Shown piece after piece: positions 28,846 through 37,649 of a DNA stretch of 64,000 bases. The stretch is from Methanohalophilus profundi (lineage in GTDB: Archaea > Halobacteriota > Methanosarcinia > Methanosarcinales > Methanosarcinaceae): the NCBI RefSeq assembly GCF_004137855.1, contig NZ_QBKB01000002.1, positions 553,327-617,326 of the forward strand. The letters are read 5' to 3'. The position numbers and the translations under genes are program-made. Under the pieces are notes generated by a model that was not told where the DNA came from, ran no database searches, and saw only the letters and a list, made by a program, of their open reading frames with translations. Position 1 is the first letter of the stretch. Every line of letters begins with the position of its first letter.

Positions 28846-30038
28846 ATGATCGGTATTTCAAAGCTTTATTGCGGAACTGTCGAACCATCGGATGCCCTGA
28901 GATATGGACGACATTCCTCCAGATTACCTTCCCACCTACTCCAGTTCTCAAAGGACAAGAAACCTGTTGTAGTATGGAATGTCACCCGCAAATGTAACCT
29001 CAAATGCATTCACTGTTATGCCCAGGCAGACGATAAGGATTTTGAGGGAGAACTGTCCACAGAAGAAGGAAAAAGACTCATCGATGACCTGGCAGAATTC
29101 AAAACGCCTGTCATACTTTTTCCGGAGGGGAGCCTCTTGTCAGGAAAGATCTGCCCGAATTGGCCGAATATGCAGTCTCAAAGGGCCTAAGAGCAGTAAT
29201 TTCCACAAATGGAACACTAATAGATATGGACATGGCAAAAAAACTAAAGGAAATCGGCCTGTCCTACGTTGGAATATCCATTGATGGCACAGAAGAGACA
29301 AATGACAGGTTCCGAGGACAACAGGGGGCTTTCAAAAAAGCACTTGAAGGTGTCCACAACTGCATGAAAGCAGGAATCAAGGTTGGACTGCGTTTTACAA
29401 TCAATAAAAGTAATTTCCGGGAAATCTCTGCAATATTCGACCTGCTGGAAGAAGAAGGAATTCCACGGATTTGTTTCTATCATCTTGTGTATGCAGGCAG
29501 AGGCAGCGACCTCATAAAACAGGACCTCACACATGAAGAAAGCCGGGAAACCGTAGATTTGATTCTGGATCGTACAAAACAGCTTTATGAGAAGGGAATT
29601 AAACCGGAGGTACTCACCGTGGACAATCATTGTGATGCCCCCTACCTCTACATGAAATTGAAGGACGAAGAACCCGAACGTGCGGCTGAGGTACTCGATC
29701 TTATGAAAATGAACGGAGGCAATTCCACCGGTGTAGGAATTGGTTGTGTGTCCTGGGACGGAACAGTGCACCCGGACCAGTTCTGGCGCCACTACACCAT
29801 CGGGAATATCAGGGAAAGACCTTTCAGCGAGATCTGGACAGATCTCAGTGACGATTTACTTGCAGGCCTGAAAGATCGCAAACCCCTCTTGAAGGAACAT
29901 GCAAAAAGATGTGGCCAATGCAAGTGGCTGGACATCTGTAACGGAAATTTCCGTGTCCGTGCAGAAGCTGTTTATGGCAATATCTGGGCAGATGACCCGG
30001 CCTGTTATCTTACAGATGAAGAGATCGGCCTGGAATAA
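28846..30038 (+). CDS. ahbC: Radical SAM enzyme AhbC-like, heme pathway (single-base frameshift)
   Basis: A radical SAM protein with CNLKCIHC (the CxxxCxxC cluster motif) near residue 51 and a C-terminal SPASM-like cysteine group ending CGQCKWLDICNGN. It begins MIGISKLYCGTVEPSDALRYGR, which I associate with AhbC, the 12,18-didecarboxysiroheme deacetylase of the siroheme-to-heme route; AhbD is the main alternative. The frame breaks at the five-T run 29117-29121. Adding one T restores FSGGEPLVRKDLPELAEY and joins the parts into about 397 residues. It ends a cobA-hemD-ahbC run. Confidence 0.85.
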
Positions 30039-30263
30039 TTATTTTTTTGCGGTATTGATGCCCAGATAATGGTAGGGCGTACAGTGCCTTGTCATTGCCG
30101 TAAATAATCCAGCCAAAGCCACGAGTGCAACCAGCCAGTTCCAGGGAGAAGTTTCCACCAGATCCATGGCCAGGGCAATCATTGCCATCGAACCTATAAG
30201 GGCCCTGAAAACCAGATCAAATCCGCCAACATTTTCCTCGAGCAATATGTCTTTGAAAGTCAT
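30039..30263 (-). CDS. DUF2892 family small membrane protein
   Basis: A 74-residue protein beginning MTFKDILLEENVGGFDLVFR, with two hydrophobic helices (about residues 21-38 and 44-60). The NVGGFDLVFRALIGSMAMI pattern is typical of DUF2892/YgaP-like inner membrane domains. The ATG at 30263 follows AGGTGGCCT; a longer reading to 30341 overlaps the peroxiredoxin gene and is not needed. It is the last gene of the oxidative-stress run. Function unknown. Confidence 0.78.
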   Translation of the reverse strand: MTFKDILLEENVGGFDLVFRALIGSMAMIALAMDLVETSPWNWLVALVALAGLFTAMTRHCTPYHYLGINTAKK

Positions 30264-30298
30264 AGGCCACCTAGAAAAGAAAGCAGGGCTGTGCCTGC

Positions 30299-30979
30299 TT
30301 ATTTCTCTCCTTTCTTGAAACACATGAACCAGTCGAGACAATACTTGCCCTCTTCTTTCGCCTCAACCCGCTCCTTTGCCATACCGCATGAACCGGGTGG
30401 CGGTATTATAACGTCATCCCCGGGTTGCCAGTTTGCAGGAGTTGCTATCTGTTCGGCATCCGATTTCTGCATGGCAATTACCATCCGTTTGATTTCCTGC
30501 ATGTTACGACCGTTGCTGAGCGGATAGTAGAGGATTGCACGTACCTTGTTCTTGGGGTCGATGATAAACACGGCACGTACCGCCTGAGTATCCGATGCAC
30601 CCAGTTGGACCATACCGAATTTCTTTGCTACTTCCATCTTGATATCCGCAATTACAGGGAAATTGACCTCTACATCTTTCATTCCCTTGTACTCGATTTT
30701 CTCTTTAATGGTCCGCAGCCAGGCAATATGGGCATGAATACCATCAATGGAAAGTCCAATGAGTTCGGTATTCAATTCCCTGAATTCATCCTCCATTGTA
30801 GCAAAGGTCATGAACTCGGTGGTACAGACGGGTGTGAAATCCGCAGGATGGCTGAACAGGACTACCCATTTGCCTTTGTAATCCTTTGGGAAGTTTATTT
30901 CTCCCTGTGTGGTTGTTGCTTTAAAACTCGGTGCTTCATCGCCTATCAAAGGCATTCTTATTGGTTCTGTTTCTTCCAT
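30299..30979 (-). CDS. Peroxiredoxin (Prx6-like)
   Basis: A 226-residue thiol peroxidase that reduces hydrogen peroxide and organic hydroperoxides. The peroxidatic cysteine is in HPADFTPVCTTEF near residues 45-57; the length and the C-terminal extension with WQPGDDVIIPPPGSCGMA and further cysteines place it in the archaeal Prx6-like group with resolving cysteines near the end. GAGGGTTAATT precedes the ATG. It is in one strand-wise run with ferritin, superoxide reductase and a CMD protein. Confidence 0.93.
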   Translation of the reverse strand: MEETEPIRMPLIGDEAPSFKATTTQGEINFPKDYKGKWVVLFSHPADFTPVCTTEFMTFATMEDEFRELNTELIGLSIDGIHAHIAWLRTIKEKIEYKGMKDVEVNFPVIADIKMEVAKKFGMVQLGASDTQAVRAVFIIDPKNKVRAILYYPLSNGRNMQEIKRMVIAMQKSDAEQIATPANWQPGDDVIIPPPGSCGMAKERVEAKEEGKYCLDWFMCFKKGEK

Positions 30980-30998
30980 AATTAACCCTCACTTTATT

Positions 30999-31358
30999 TC
31001 AAAATTCCAATTTATCCATCTGCTTTAATACCTGCCTGCTGAAATCAGTGAAATTCTGGATACCACCCGTCCAGGCAGCTATCATCATGCAATCCGTAAT
31101 CTCAGTGCGGGTCGCTCCAAATTTCTTGAGTCTTTCAAGAATCTTTACAGCACTTTCACTGTTATTGTTGGAACATGCTATGGAAAATACAAGAAGGTGT
31201 TTTTCCTTCATGGAGAGACCGTTGTCCCTGTCCTCCCACACAGCAGTGTAAAAGGATGCAAGGGCCTCGGAAAACCCTTCATCGATATCCTGTGCATACT
31301 TAATGGAACGCGGCAGGAAACCTTTTACTTCCTTCACCTTATCTGCATTTGTACCCAT
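30999..31358 (-). CDS. Carboxymuconolactone decarboxylase-fold protein lacking the CxxC pair
   Basis: A 119-residue AhpD/CMD-fold protein. The core LLVFSIACSNNNSESAVKILERLKKFGATRTEI contains the conserved helix, but the usual CxxC of AhpD is replaced by C-S-N-N; a second cysteine occurs 26 residues later in TDCMMIAAW. It therefore may not be a disulfide reductase. The ATG at 31358 is used; a longer reading would overlap the superoxide reductase gene. Placement between superoxide reductase and peroxiredoxin suggests a redox role. Confidence 0.78.
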   Translation of the reverse strand: MGTNADKVKEVKGFLPRSIKYAQDIDEGFSEALASFYTAVWEDRDNGLSMKEKHLLVFSIACSNNNSESAVKILERLKKFGATRTEITDCMMIAAWTGGIQNFTDFSRQVLKQMDKLEF

Positions 31359-31372
31359 GGATTCATCAGACC

Positions 31373-31759
31373 TTAAAGTTCGGTGATGTTTTGCCACAGA
31401 CCATGTATATTGCAGTAGGAAATCGCAAACAAAGCACTGAAATCTGCAACATTTACCTTAAACCTTGCAAGAGGTTCGGTGAATGAAGGGCCAAATTCTG
31501 CACGGCCCAGATCCACGATCTGACCATATTTATCCCCGCCGTAGTTGGAACCTGCGGCATGTTCTCCCTTTTTCACACCATACAACTCAAGCCATACAAT
31601 ATGATGTTCAATCGTATTGGGATGGGCAACTTCCTTTCCCACATGAACCGTCACAAGGTCTTCCACATCTGAACCATGGGACTTGCCGATTGAAATGTCA
31701 GGTACATGTTTCTCTTTGCCTTCCGATACTTTTCCTTTGATTAATTCTTCAATATCCAT
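31373..31759 (-). CDS. Superoxide reductase (neelaredoxin type)
   Basis: A 128-residue one-iron superoxide reductase. The iron ligands are visible: a histidine in KEKHVPDI, HPNTIEHHIVW, and the C-terminal CNIHGLW with the axial cysteine and fourth histidine. The N-terminal desulforedoxin domain is absent, so this is the neelaredoxin form. AGGAGG lies before the ATG. It reduces superoxide to peroxide, which the neighbouring peroxiredoxin can remove. Confidence 0.94.
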   Translation of the reverse strand: MDIEELIKGKVSEGKEKHVPDISIGKSHGSDVEDLVTVHVGKEVAHPNTIEHHIVWLELYGVKKGEHAAGSNYGGDKYGQIVDLGRAEFGPSFTEPLARFKVNVADFSALFAISYCNIHGLWQNITEL

Positions 31760-31780
31760 ATCAAATCCTCCTTTAACTGA

Positions 31781-32296
31781 TTACTGTCCTTCCTGTGCCG
31801 GCGGGGTGAACACCCTTGCACCGAGTTCCTTGTCAATCATGAACAGGCCATTGCCCTCTTCACCTGCAAGCTGGAGTTTGCTGATTATTTCATTATCATT
31901 GCTCTCTTCTTCGACCTGTTCGGTGACAAACCACTGGAGGAAGATATTTGTTGCATAATCCTTCTCATCATTTGCAAGAGTGACAAGTTCATTGATCGAT
32001 CTTGTGATGAACTGCTCATGTTCAAGGGTAGCCTTGAACATCTCAAGAGGAGTACCAAATTCCTTTGGTGGCTGCTCTATTGCCTTAAGCTGGATCTGTG
32101 CTCCCTGTCCATTCAAGTAATCATATATGCGTATGGCATGAGTCATTTCTTCCTGATACTGCACCATGAACCAGTTCGAAAAGCCGTCAAGTCCTTTATA
32201 GGAACTTGCAGCTGACATTGCCATATAAAGATAGGCAGAATACATTTCCCTGTTTATTTGCTCGTTCAGCGCATCGGTCATCTTTTCACTTAACAT
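31781..32296 (-). CDS. ftn: Ferritin
   Basis: A 171-residue non-heme ferritin storing iron as a mineral core. Ferroxidase ligands are in NREMYSAYLYMAMS near residues 15-28, the paired WFMVQYQEEMTHAIRIYDY near 42-60, and the FLQWFVTEQVEEE segment. The ATG at 32296 is chosen because GGAGG lies six bases before it; the longer reading starts inside that site. It is the first gene of the oxidative-stress run. Confidence 0.95.
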   Translation of the reverse strand: MLSEKMTDALNEQINREMYSAYLYMAMSAASSYKGLDGFSNWFMVQYQEEMTHAIRIYDYLNGQGAQIQLKAIEQPPKEFGTPLEMFKATLEHEQFITRSINELVTLANDEKDYATNIFLQWFVTEQVEEESNDNEIISKLQLAGEEGNGLFMIDKELGARVFTPPAQEGQ

Positions 32297-32396
32297 ATTT
32301 TCCTCCAAATATCAACTCAAAAAAGACAACGACAGTTAAAACTGCACCCACCTGTTCTCCATCTGTAAAACTCCCGTTATCCATAGAAGAGAAGAT

Positions 32397-32460
32397 CGAT
32401 AACTATAAATTTTATCGTTAGACAGTTTTATGTTTTAGTTATATTATAAAAGAACGATAA
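32397..32460. promoter_or_regulatory. CGATAA/TTATCG dyads between ferritin and cca
   Basis: Between the divergent ferritin and cca genes the hexamer CGATAA occurs at 32397-32402 and 32455-32460, with its complement TTATCG at 32412-32417. The first two form a dyad around an AT-rich core resembling a TATA element for the ferritin direction. This is the expected placement for a repressor of an iron or redox operon. The protein is unknown. Confidence 0.4.
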
Positions 32461-32557
32461 AAGAAACAGTATATAGCTTCAAAGGATATATAGTAAAAAA
32501 CAGCTGAAAAAGCCATACATAACATAACTAAAAAACACAGAACTCAAAAGGATTTAC

Positions 32558-33895
32558 ATGCTGGCTCTTGAACAAAAGGTACTGGAACGTATCAAACCTT
32601 CATTGGAAGAAAAAGAAAAACTGGAAAAAACTGCCGGTTATCTGATGAGAAGAGCAATCCAGATAGCCAAAAAAGAACGTATTACCGATGTGAAGGTCCA
32701 GCTGGTAGGCTCAGCTGCTCGCAATACATGGATCACCGGAACACATGATCTTGATATATTCATAAGTTTTGACCCATCCCTTCCACGGGAAAAACTTGAA
32801 GAGTATGGTTTGTTCATAGGCCACGAACTTGCAAAAGAAGGCCGATCCTGGGAGGAAGGTTATGCAGAACACCCCTACACCAAACTAAACTATGCCGGAT
32901 TTGATGTAGATATTGTTCCCTGCTACCGTATAACCGATGCTTCCAGAATAATCTCAGCTGTTGACAGGACACCTTTTCACAACCGCTTCATAAAAGAAAG
33001 AATCGAAGGTCTCGAGGATGACGTGCTTTTACTCAAACAGTTCATGAAAGCCGGAGGAACATATGGCTCAGAACTGAAAACCCGGGGTTTCTCAGGCTAT
33101 CTCACTGAACTGCTCATAATCCATTACGGCTCTTTCAAAAACGTACTTGAAGCCGCAGCAGAATGGGAGCCGTATCAGAAAATTGAGTTCCTGAAGCCTG
33201 CAAAGGAATTTAGCGAGCCTCTTCAGGTGATTGACCCCACAGATGCAGGAAGAAACGTAGCCGCTGCTCTATCACTTGACAAGTTTTGCCTTTTCATTAA
33301 TCTCTGCCGCCAATACCTCGAAGAGCCAAAGGAATCCTACTTTTCAAAGAAGATTGCACCCCCGCTATCTGATGGTGAAATAATCCAGAGAATGAATAAA
33401 AGAACAAGCTCCATTATTGCGCTGAAGTTCCATACTCCTGAAGTTGTAGAAGATATATTGTATCCCCAGCTTTTCAAAATGCAAAAGTCAGTGGAAGCAT
33501 TACTTGAAAAACAGGATTTTCACCCCATAAAAAGTGGTATATGGGTAGGCAAGGACGTCGTACTTATCATTGAACTTGAAAATGCCCAAATTGCAACGGT
33601 CAAAAAACACAGAGGTCCACCGGTATGGGTTAAGCAACATGCTGAAATGTTCAGGGAGAAATACACCGACAGAACAGATGTGTTTGCATTCTACATAGAA
33701 GACGGGAAATATGTAGCTGAAGTCCCGCGCAAATATACAACTGCCTCTTCATTAATTGAAAATGAAATTCACAACTGTTCCCTGGGAAAACAGGTTTCAA
33801 AGAGCCTTAAAAACGAATATGAAATCCTGTCCGGGAAAAATATCCTGCAAATAAAGGATCCCGACTACAGAGCTTTCCTCAATGAATTCCTTTAA
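32558..33895 (+). CDS. cca: CCA-adding tRNA nucleotidyltransferase, archaeal class I
   Basis: A 445-residue enzyme that adds CCA to tRNA 3' ends; the two tRNA genes in this window lack encoded CCA. The nucleotidyltransferase signature VGSAARNTWITGTHDLDIFISF near residues 50-71 carries the catalytic aspartates, with the third in YAGFDVDIVP. Central and tail domains typical of class I enzymes follow, including the ARGxE-like region KTRGFSGYLTELLI. The 4-bp overlap with the convergent glycosylase gene is normal for this window. Confidence 0.94.
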   Translation: MLALEQKVLERIKPSLEEKEKLEKTAGYLMRRAIQIAKKERITDVKVQLVGSAARNTWITGTHDLDIFISFDPSLPREKLEEYGLFIGHELAKEGRSWEEGYAEHPYTKLNYAGFDVDIVPCYRITDASRIISAVDRTPFHNRFIKERIEGLEDDVLLLKQFMKAGGTYGSELKTRGFSGYLTELLIIHYGSFKNVLEAAAEWEPYQKIEFLKPAKEFSEPLQVIDPTDAGRNVAAALSLDKFCLFINLCRQYLEEPKESYFSKKIAPPLSDGEIIQRMNKRTSSIIALKFHTPEVVEDILYPQLFKMQKSVEALLEKQDFHPIKSGIWVGKDVVLIIELENAQIATVKKHRGPPVWVKQHAEMFREKYTDRTDVFAFYIEDGKYVAEVPRKYTTASSLIENEIHNCSLGKQVSKSLKNEYEILSGKNILQIKDPDYRAFLNEFL

Positions 33896-34740
33896 TCCAT
33901 TCCACTACCCAGTTTACCTTCAAGCCTGTGCTGATAGAAAAGATACTGCTGGGCATAACCACAGTAAGGTCCAAAATAGGATCTTGCCCACTCAGCCATT
34001 TTAGGTTTGGTATAAGGTCCTTCAAAACTATCGGAATAATAATTTCGGATGACCTTGTCAACATGGGTATCTACAGGAAAAGCTTCCATTTTCCCATAGG
34101 AGAAAAGGAGGATACAATCAGCCACCTTATCCCCGATTCCTTCTATGTTCATCAATTGCTGTTTGGCCTGAAAATAATCCATAGCATACAGCCCGTACAG
34201 GTCTAACTCCCCTGATTCTATCATCCTGGCAGCTTTGACCAGCCGGCGTGCCCTGAAACCCAGACTGCAGTCACAAAGATCCTCACCACAGCAAGCTGCA
34301 AGGGCAGATACTTCAGGAAAAGCGTAAATCCCATCAACAATTTCCTCCCCCAGCAACCGGGACAGTTTCTCGATGGATTTCATTATACGGGGAATATTCG
34401 AAGCAGTTGCTATCATATAAGATACAAGGCATTCCCAGGGATCCTGCCTAATCAGGCGCAATCCACTGTATTTTGATATTGCTTCATGTACGTAAAGGTC
34501 ATGATCGATTGAGGAAAAGATATAGGGCAGGTCATCATCCAGCCTGAAGTACTTAACAAAAAACTCAACAGGGAGACGGGAATCAATGTAAAGAGTCCCG
34601 GGCTCCTGTTCATAGAAGGCATGTACATAATCTCCCTGTACCACACCGTGCCACCAGTCATCTTCTTTTGACCAGCGAAATACCTGACCACAATCCAGAG
34701 TGTAGTCAAGATCAAAACATGAAACCGGTATACTGTACAT
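33892..34740 (-). CDS. 8-oxoguanine DNA glycosylase/lyase (OGG1 type)
   Basis: A 282-residue HhH-GPD glycosylase excising oxidised guanine. The N-terminal OGG domain begins with FDLDYTLDCGQVFRW, as in OGG1. The helix-hairpin-helix NIEGIGDKVADCILLFSYG holds the catalytic lysine in GDKVAD (about residue 211), and the catalytic aspartate is in FPVDTHVDKV. Length is normal for archaeal OGG1-like enzymes. It follows iorB by 10 bp on the same strand, an unrelated operon partner. Confidence 0.9.
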   Translation of the reverse strand: MYSIPVSCFDLDYTLDCGQVFRWSKEDDWWHGVVQGDYVHAFYEQEPGTLYIDSRLPVEFFVKYFRLDDDLPYIFSSIDHDLYVHEAISKYSGLRLIRQDPWECLVSYMIATASNIPRIMKSIEKLSRLLGEEIVDGIYAFPEVSALAACCGEDLCDCSLGFRARRLVKAARMIESGELDLYGLYAMDYFQAKQQLMNIEGIGDKVADCILLFSYGKMEAFPVDTHVDKVIRNYYSDSFEGPYTKPKMAEWARSYFGPYCGYAQQYLFYQHRLEGKLGSGMD

Positions 34741-34750
34741 GGTAATGTTG

Positions 34751-35344
34751 TTACTGTCTTGTTGTTTCCCTGCCCAGCCTGAATGCCTTCAGGTTGGTAT
34801 CAATGGTATTTGAAGGTACCATATTCCTTATACATTCCACCAGTGTTTCCTCGGGGATTGGAAGATAAGAGGATATTGCCCCCAGCATCACGACATTCAG
34901 GGTTTTCATATTCCCGGCCTGCCTGGCAAGGGCCACAGCATCAAAGGCCACAACCCTGTAATCCTTCTCAAGTCTGGCAACAATTTCCTGCGGGTCAGGG
35001 TAGGTGCATTGTCCCGATGTAACGGTTACCGGATAAATCGGGGAGGTATTCATCACCACTATTTTGTCCTTTGCAACATCATGAATGTAGCGCATTGCTT
35101 CTACCGGCTCCAGTGCCAGCATACCGTGGGCACTGCCGCAGGGTATAAGAGAACCAAGATCGCAACCAAGTCTTACATAGTTCACAACAGAACCGCCACG
35201 CTGGGCCATCCCGTGGGTCTCTGCTGCCCGGACATTCATCCCTTCAGAAACCGCTGCCTTGCCTATTATATCTGAAACCTTGACAGCACCCTGACCTCCC
35301 ACACCGACTATCACAAGATCAAAATTTGATGAATCGGAAGTCAT
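34751..35344 (-). CDS. iorB: Indolepyruvate:ferredoxin oxidoreductase, beta subunit
   Basis: A 197-residue gamma-type subunit. The N-terminal VGVGGQGAVKVSDIIGKAA is the family glycine motif, and TAETHGMAQRGGSVVNYVR near residues 44-61 is typical. With IorA it oxidatively decarboxylates aryl pyruvates to acyl-CoA using ferredoxin, or runs in reverse to make aromatic amino acids. The ATG at 35344 overlaps the iorA stop (ATGA) and follows GGAGGTGAA, showing translational coupling. Confidence 0.92.
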   Translation of the reverse strand: MTSDSSNFDLVIVGVGGQGAVKVSDIIGKAAVSEGMNVRAAETHGMAQRGGSVVNYVRLGCDLGSLIPCGSAHGMLALEPVEAMRYIHDVAKDKIVVMNTSPIYPVTVTSGQCTYPDPQEIVARLEKDYRVVAFDAVALARQAGNMKTLNVVMLGAISSYLPIPEETLVECIRNMVPSNTIDTNLKAFRLGRETTRQ

Positions 35345-37145
35345 TTTTTCACCTCCATGATAGCATTGAAAGTGCATATTTCAACACACAATCCACAACC
35401 ACTGCACATTGAATTTATGGAGGCTTTTTTGGACACCTCATCAAATTCAATTGCAGGGCAGCCAAATTTCAAGCATTTCCGGCAACCTTTACAGAGATCT
35501 GTATCAACCATAAACGGAGTGTACCTTATACCTTCCCTTGCCGCGGAAATAACACAGGCACGTTTGGCTATCACAACTGAAACCCCTTCATGTGCTTTTG
35601 CTCTCTCAAGTACATCCTCTGTGGCGGCCATGTCGTAGGGGTCAACCACTTCCACGAATTCAGCACCCATTGCACTGCACAATTTATCAAACGCAACCTC
35701 CACGGTTGGTTCACGGGTTGCTGTCTTACCCATACCCGGATTGGGTTGATGACCGGTCATTGCCGTAGTCCTGTTATCAAGTATAAGTACAGTGATATCG
35801 GATTTATTGTAGATAGCATTCATTAAACTGTTAATCCCGGTGTGGAAAAAGGTAGAATCACCGATTGTACAGCATATGGGTTTTTTCTCACCGGCATCAT
35901 AGATTCCCGAAGCAACACTGATACTGGCCCCCATGCAGAGAGTGGTATCCACCGTCCCGTGCTGGATACCGAGAGTATAACAACCGATGTCACTGGGAAA
36001 TACCGCATCTTCACCAAATACTTTTTTCATGATATGGAAAGTACCCCTGTGGGAACAACCCGGACACATAGCAGGCGGCCTTACAGGCAGTTCCATATCC
36101 TGCTTTGCAGGTTTACATTCACATGAATCAATTCCAAAGGCTTTAGCTATACCCTCAATGCAAATATCAACATTGAATTCCCCTGTACGGGGTAGAAAGC
36201 CATCTGCTTTGCCGAAGATTTCAGTTTCAAACCCTACATCTCTTGCAATTACCTTGCACTGGTCCTCAATAACAGGTTCAAGTTCCTCTATCACAATTAC
36301 CTGTTCTGTTTTCGCGAGAAATTGACGAACACTGTCTTCTGGAATTGGATACGTCCCTATCTCCAAAAAGAAGCGGTAATACCAAGCCTGTCAAGCGCTT
36401 CTTTTGCATAAACTGCAGCTGTTCCACAAGCAATGATACCAACAGTACTTTCTGCTTCTATGGTAAGTTCATTCCAGCCGGAAACTTCAAACTCGCCGCG
36501 AATATCCTGCTGTATCGAAAGCAGATGAGGATGTCGTACCCTTGCATTTTTAGGAACCATTACCCAGCGGTCAGGATTTTTTTCAAATTTAATTTCACCT
36601 GTCTTTTGCCTGACAGGAGCAAGTTCGATATCCGACTTGCCATGGGATATACGTGTTGTGGAGCGAAAGATTACCGGTATTTCATATTTTTCAGATAATT
36701 CAAAGGCATAAGGAATCATATCCTTGGCCTGCTGGGGAGTTGATGGCTCAAGGCAGGGAATCTGTGAGAACACGGAATACCTGCGGGTATCCTGCTCATT
36801 CTGGGAAGAATGGCAGGAAGGGTCATCAGCCACAATAATAACCATGCCTCCTTTGACACCCATGTATGCCAGAGTCATCAGAGGGTCAGCAGCTACATTC
36901 AGACCTACGTGTTTCATGGTAACCACGGAACGAGCTCCTGCCATAGAGGCACCGGAAGCCACTTCCATTGCAACCTTTTCATTTACGGACCACTCAATAT
37001 AGAAGTCCCTTTCTTTCATAGAAGCCAGAGTATCCACTATTTCAGAAGAAGGGGTCCCTGGGTAACCGGACACAACGTCCACAGCCCCTTCTACAATACC
37101 GCGGGCAATGGCAACGTTGCCTAGCATATATTCACGACCGCTCAT
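35341..37145 (-). CDS. iorA: Indolepyruvate:ferredoxin oxidoreductase, alpha subunit (single-base frameshift)
   Basis: Two frames together encode about 601 residues, normal for IorA. The N-terminal part (36357-37145) has the pyruvate-domain SGYPGTPSSEIVDTL and MKHVGLNVAADPLMTL. The C-terminal part (35341-36366) has CPGCSHRG and the TPP region IGDSTFFHTGINSLMNA, then two ferredoxin clusters, CKGCRKCLKFGCP and CSGCGLCVEIC. The break is in a five-T run (minus strand) at 36365-36369; one more T gives SFLEIGTYPIPEDSVR. Probably a consensus error. First gene of the iorA-iorB-glycosylase run. Confidence 0.9.
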
Positions 37146-37204
37146 GGTAATCGCCTGCTAATTCATAATATACATTATTGATAAATATATCTCGTAATAT
37201 TATG

Positions 37205-37280
37205 AGTACTGCTGTTTTTTGGCAATGGATGGCAGTTGTTAAAAGCATATAAATATGCTGTGACTAATAAACAGTACTGC
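37205..37280. promoter_or_regulatory. Divergent promoter with TATA-centred palindrome and repeated AGTACTGC
   Basis: Between iorA and the small regulator gene, the 16-bp dyad AGCATATAAATATGCT (37244-37259) encloses a TATA box, and AGTACTGC occurs at 37205-37212 and again at 37273-37280, 68 bp apart. The second copy is near the predicted start of transcription for the regulator. This suggests operators for a winged-helix protein, perhaps the one encoded next. Confidence 0.45.
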
Positions 37281-37300
37281 ATCTAATGAGAGGTATTGAA

Positions 37301-37648
37301 ATGATAGACTTTGCCTGCAAAGAATTCCGTTTAAACGATGTCATCAAATGTGCCCTGGACCTTACAAGAGCCGATATGAAGGTTATTGAGTTATTCTTTG
37401 ATACTCCGGAAAAATGGGTAAATACCGAAGATATTGCAAATGATACCGGGCTTGACCTATCGACTGTCCAGAGATCCGTTAAAAAATTACATGAAAAAGA
37501 AATCCTTACCAAATCCCAAACAAACCTGGATCGTGGAGGATACACCTATATCTATAAACTGAAGGAAAAAAACGAAATAAAGGAAATTATTATGCAAATT
37601 GTACATAAGTGGGTAAACAAAGTCGATAAAGAACTGGAGGCATGGTGA
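37301..37648 (+). CDS. Small winged-helix transcriptional regulator
   Basis: A 115-residue DNA-binding protein. The middle WVNTEDIANDTGLDLSTVQRSVKKLHEKEIL (spread over about residues 42-73) reads as a MarR/TrmB-like winged helix, followed by a wing with GGYTYIYKL and a C-terminal helix for dimerisation. The ATG at 37301 follows GAGAGGTATTGAA. The gene is one base from the membrane ferredoxin gene, so it may regulate it or itself. Confidence 0.82.
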   Translation: MIDFACKEFRLNDVIKCALDLTRADMKVIELFFDTPEKWVNTEDIANDTGLDLSTVQRSVKKLHEKEILTKSQTNLDRGGYTYIYKLKEKNEIKEIIMQIVHKWVNKVDKELEAW

Positions 37649-37649
37649 A

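Noticed and set aside
35341-37145. Pyrrolysine read-through at the TAG ending the first IorA frame
   Set aside because: The continuation lies in a different reading frame, so decoding TAG as pyrrolysine would not restore the protein.
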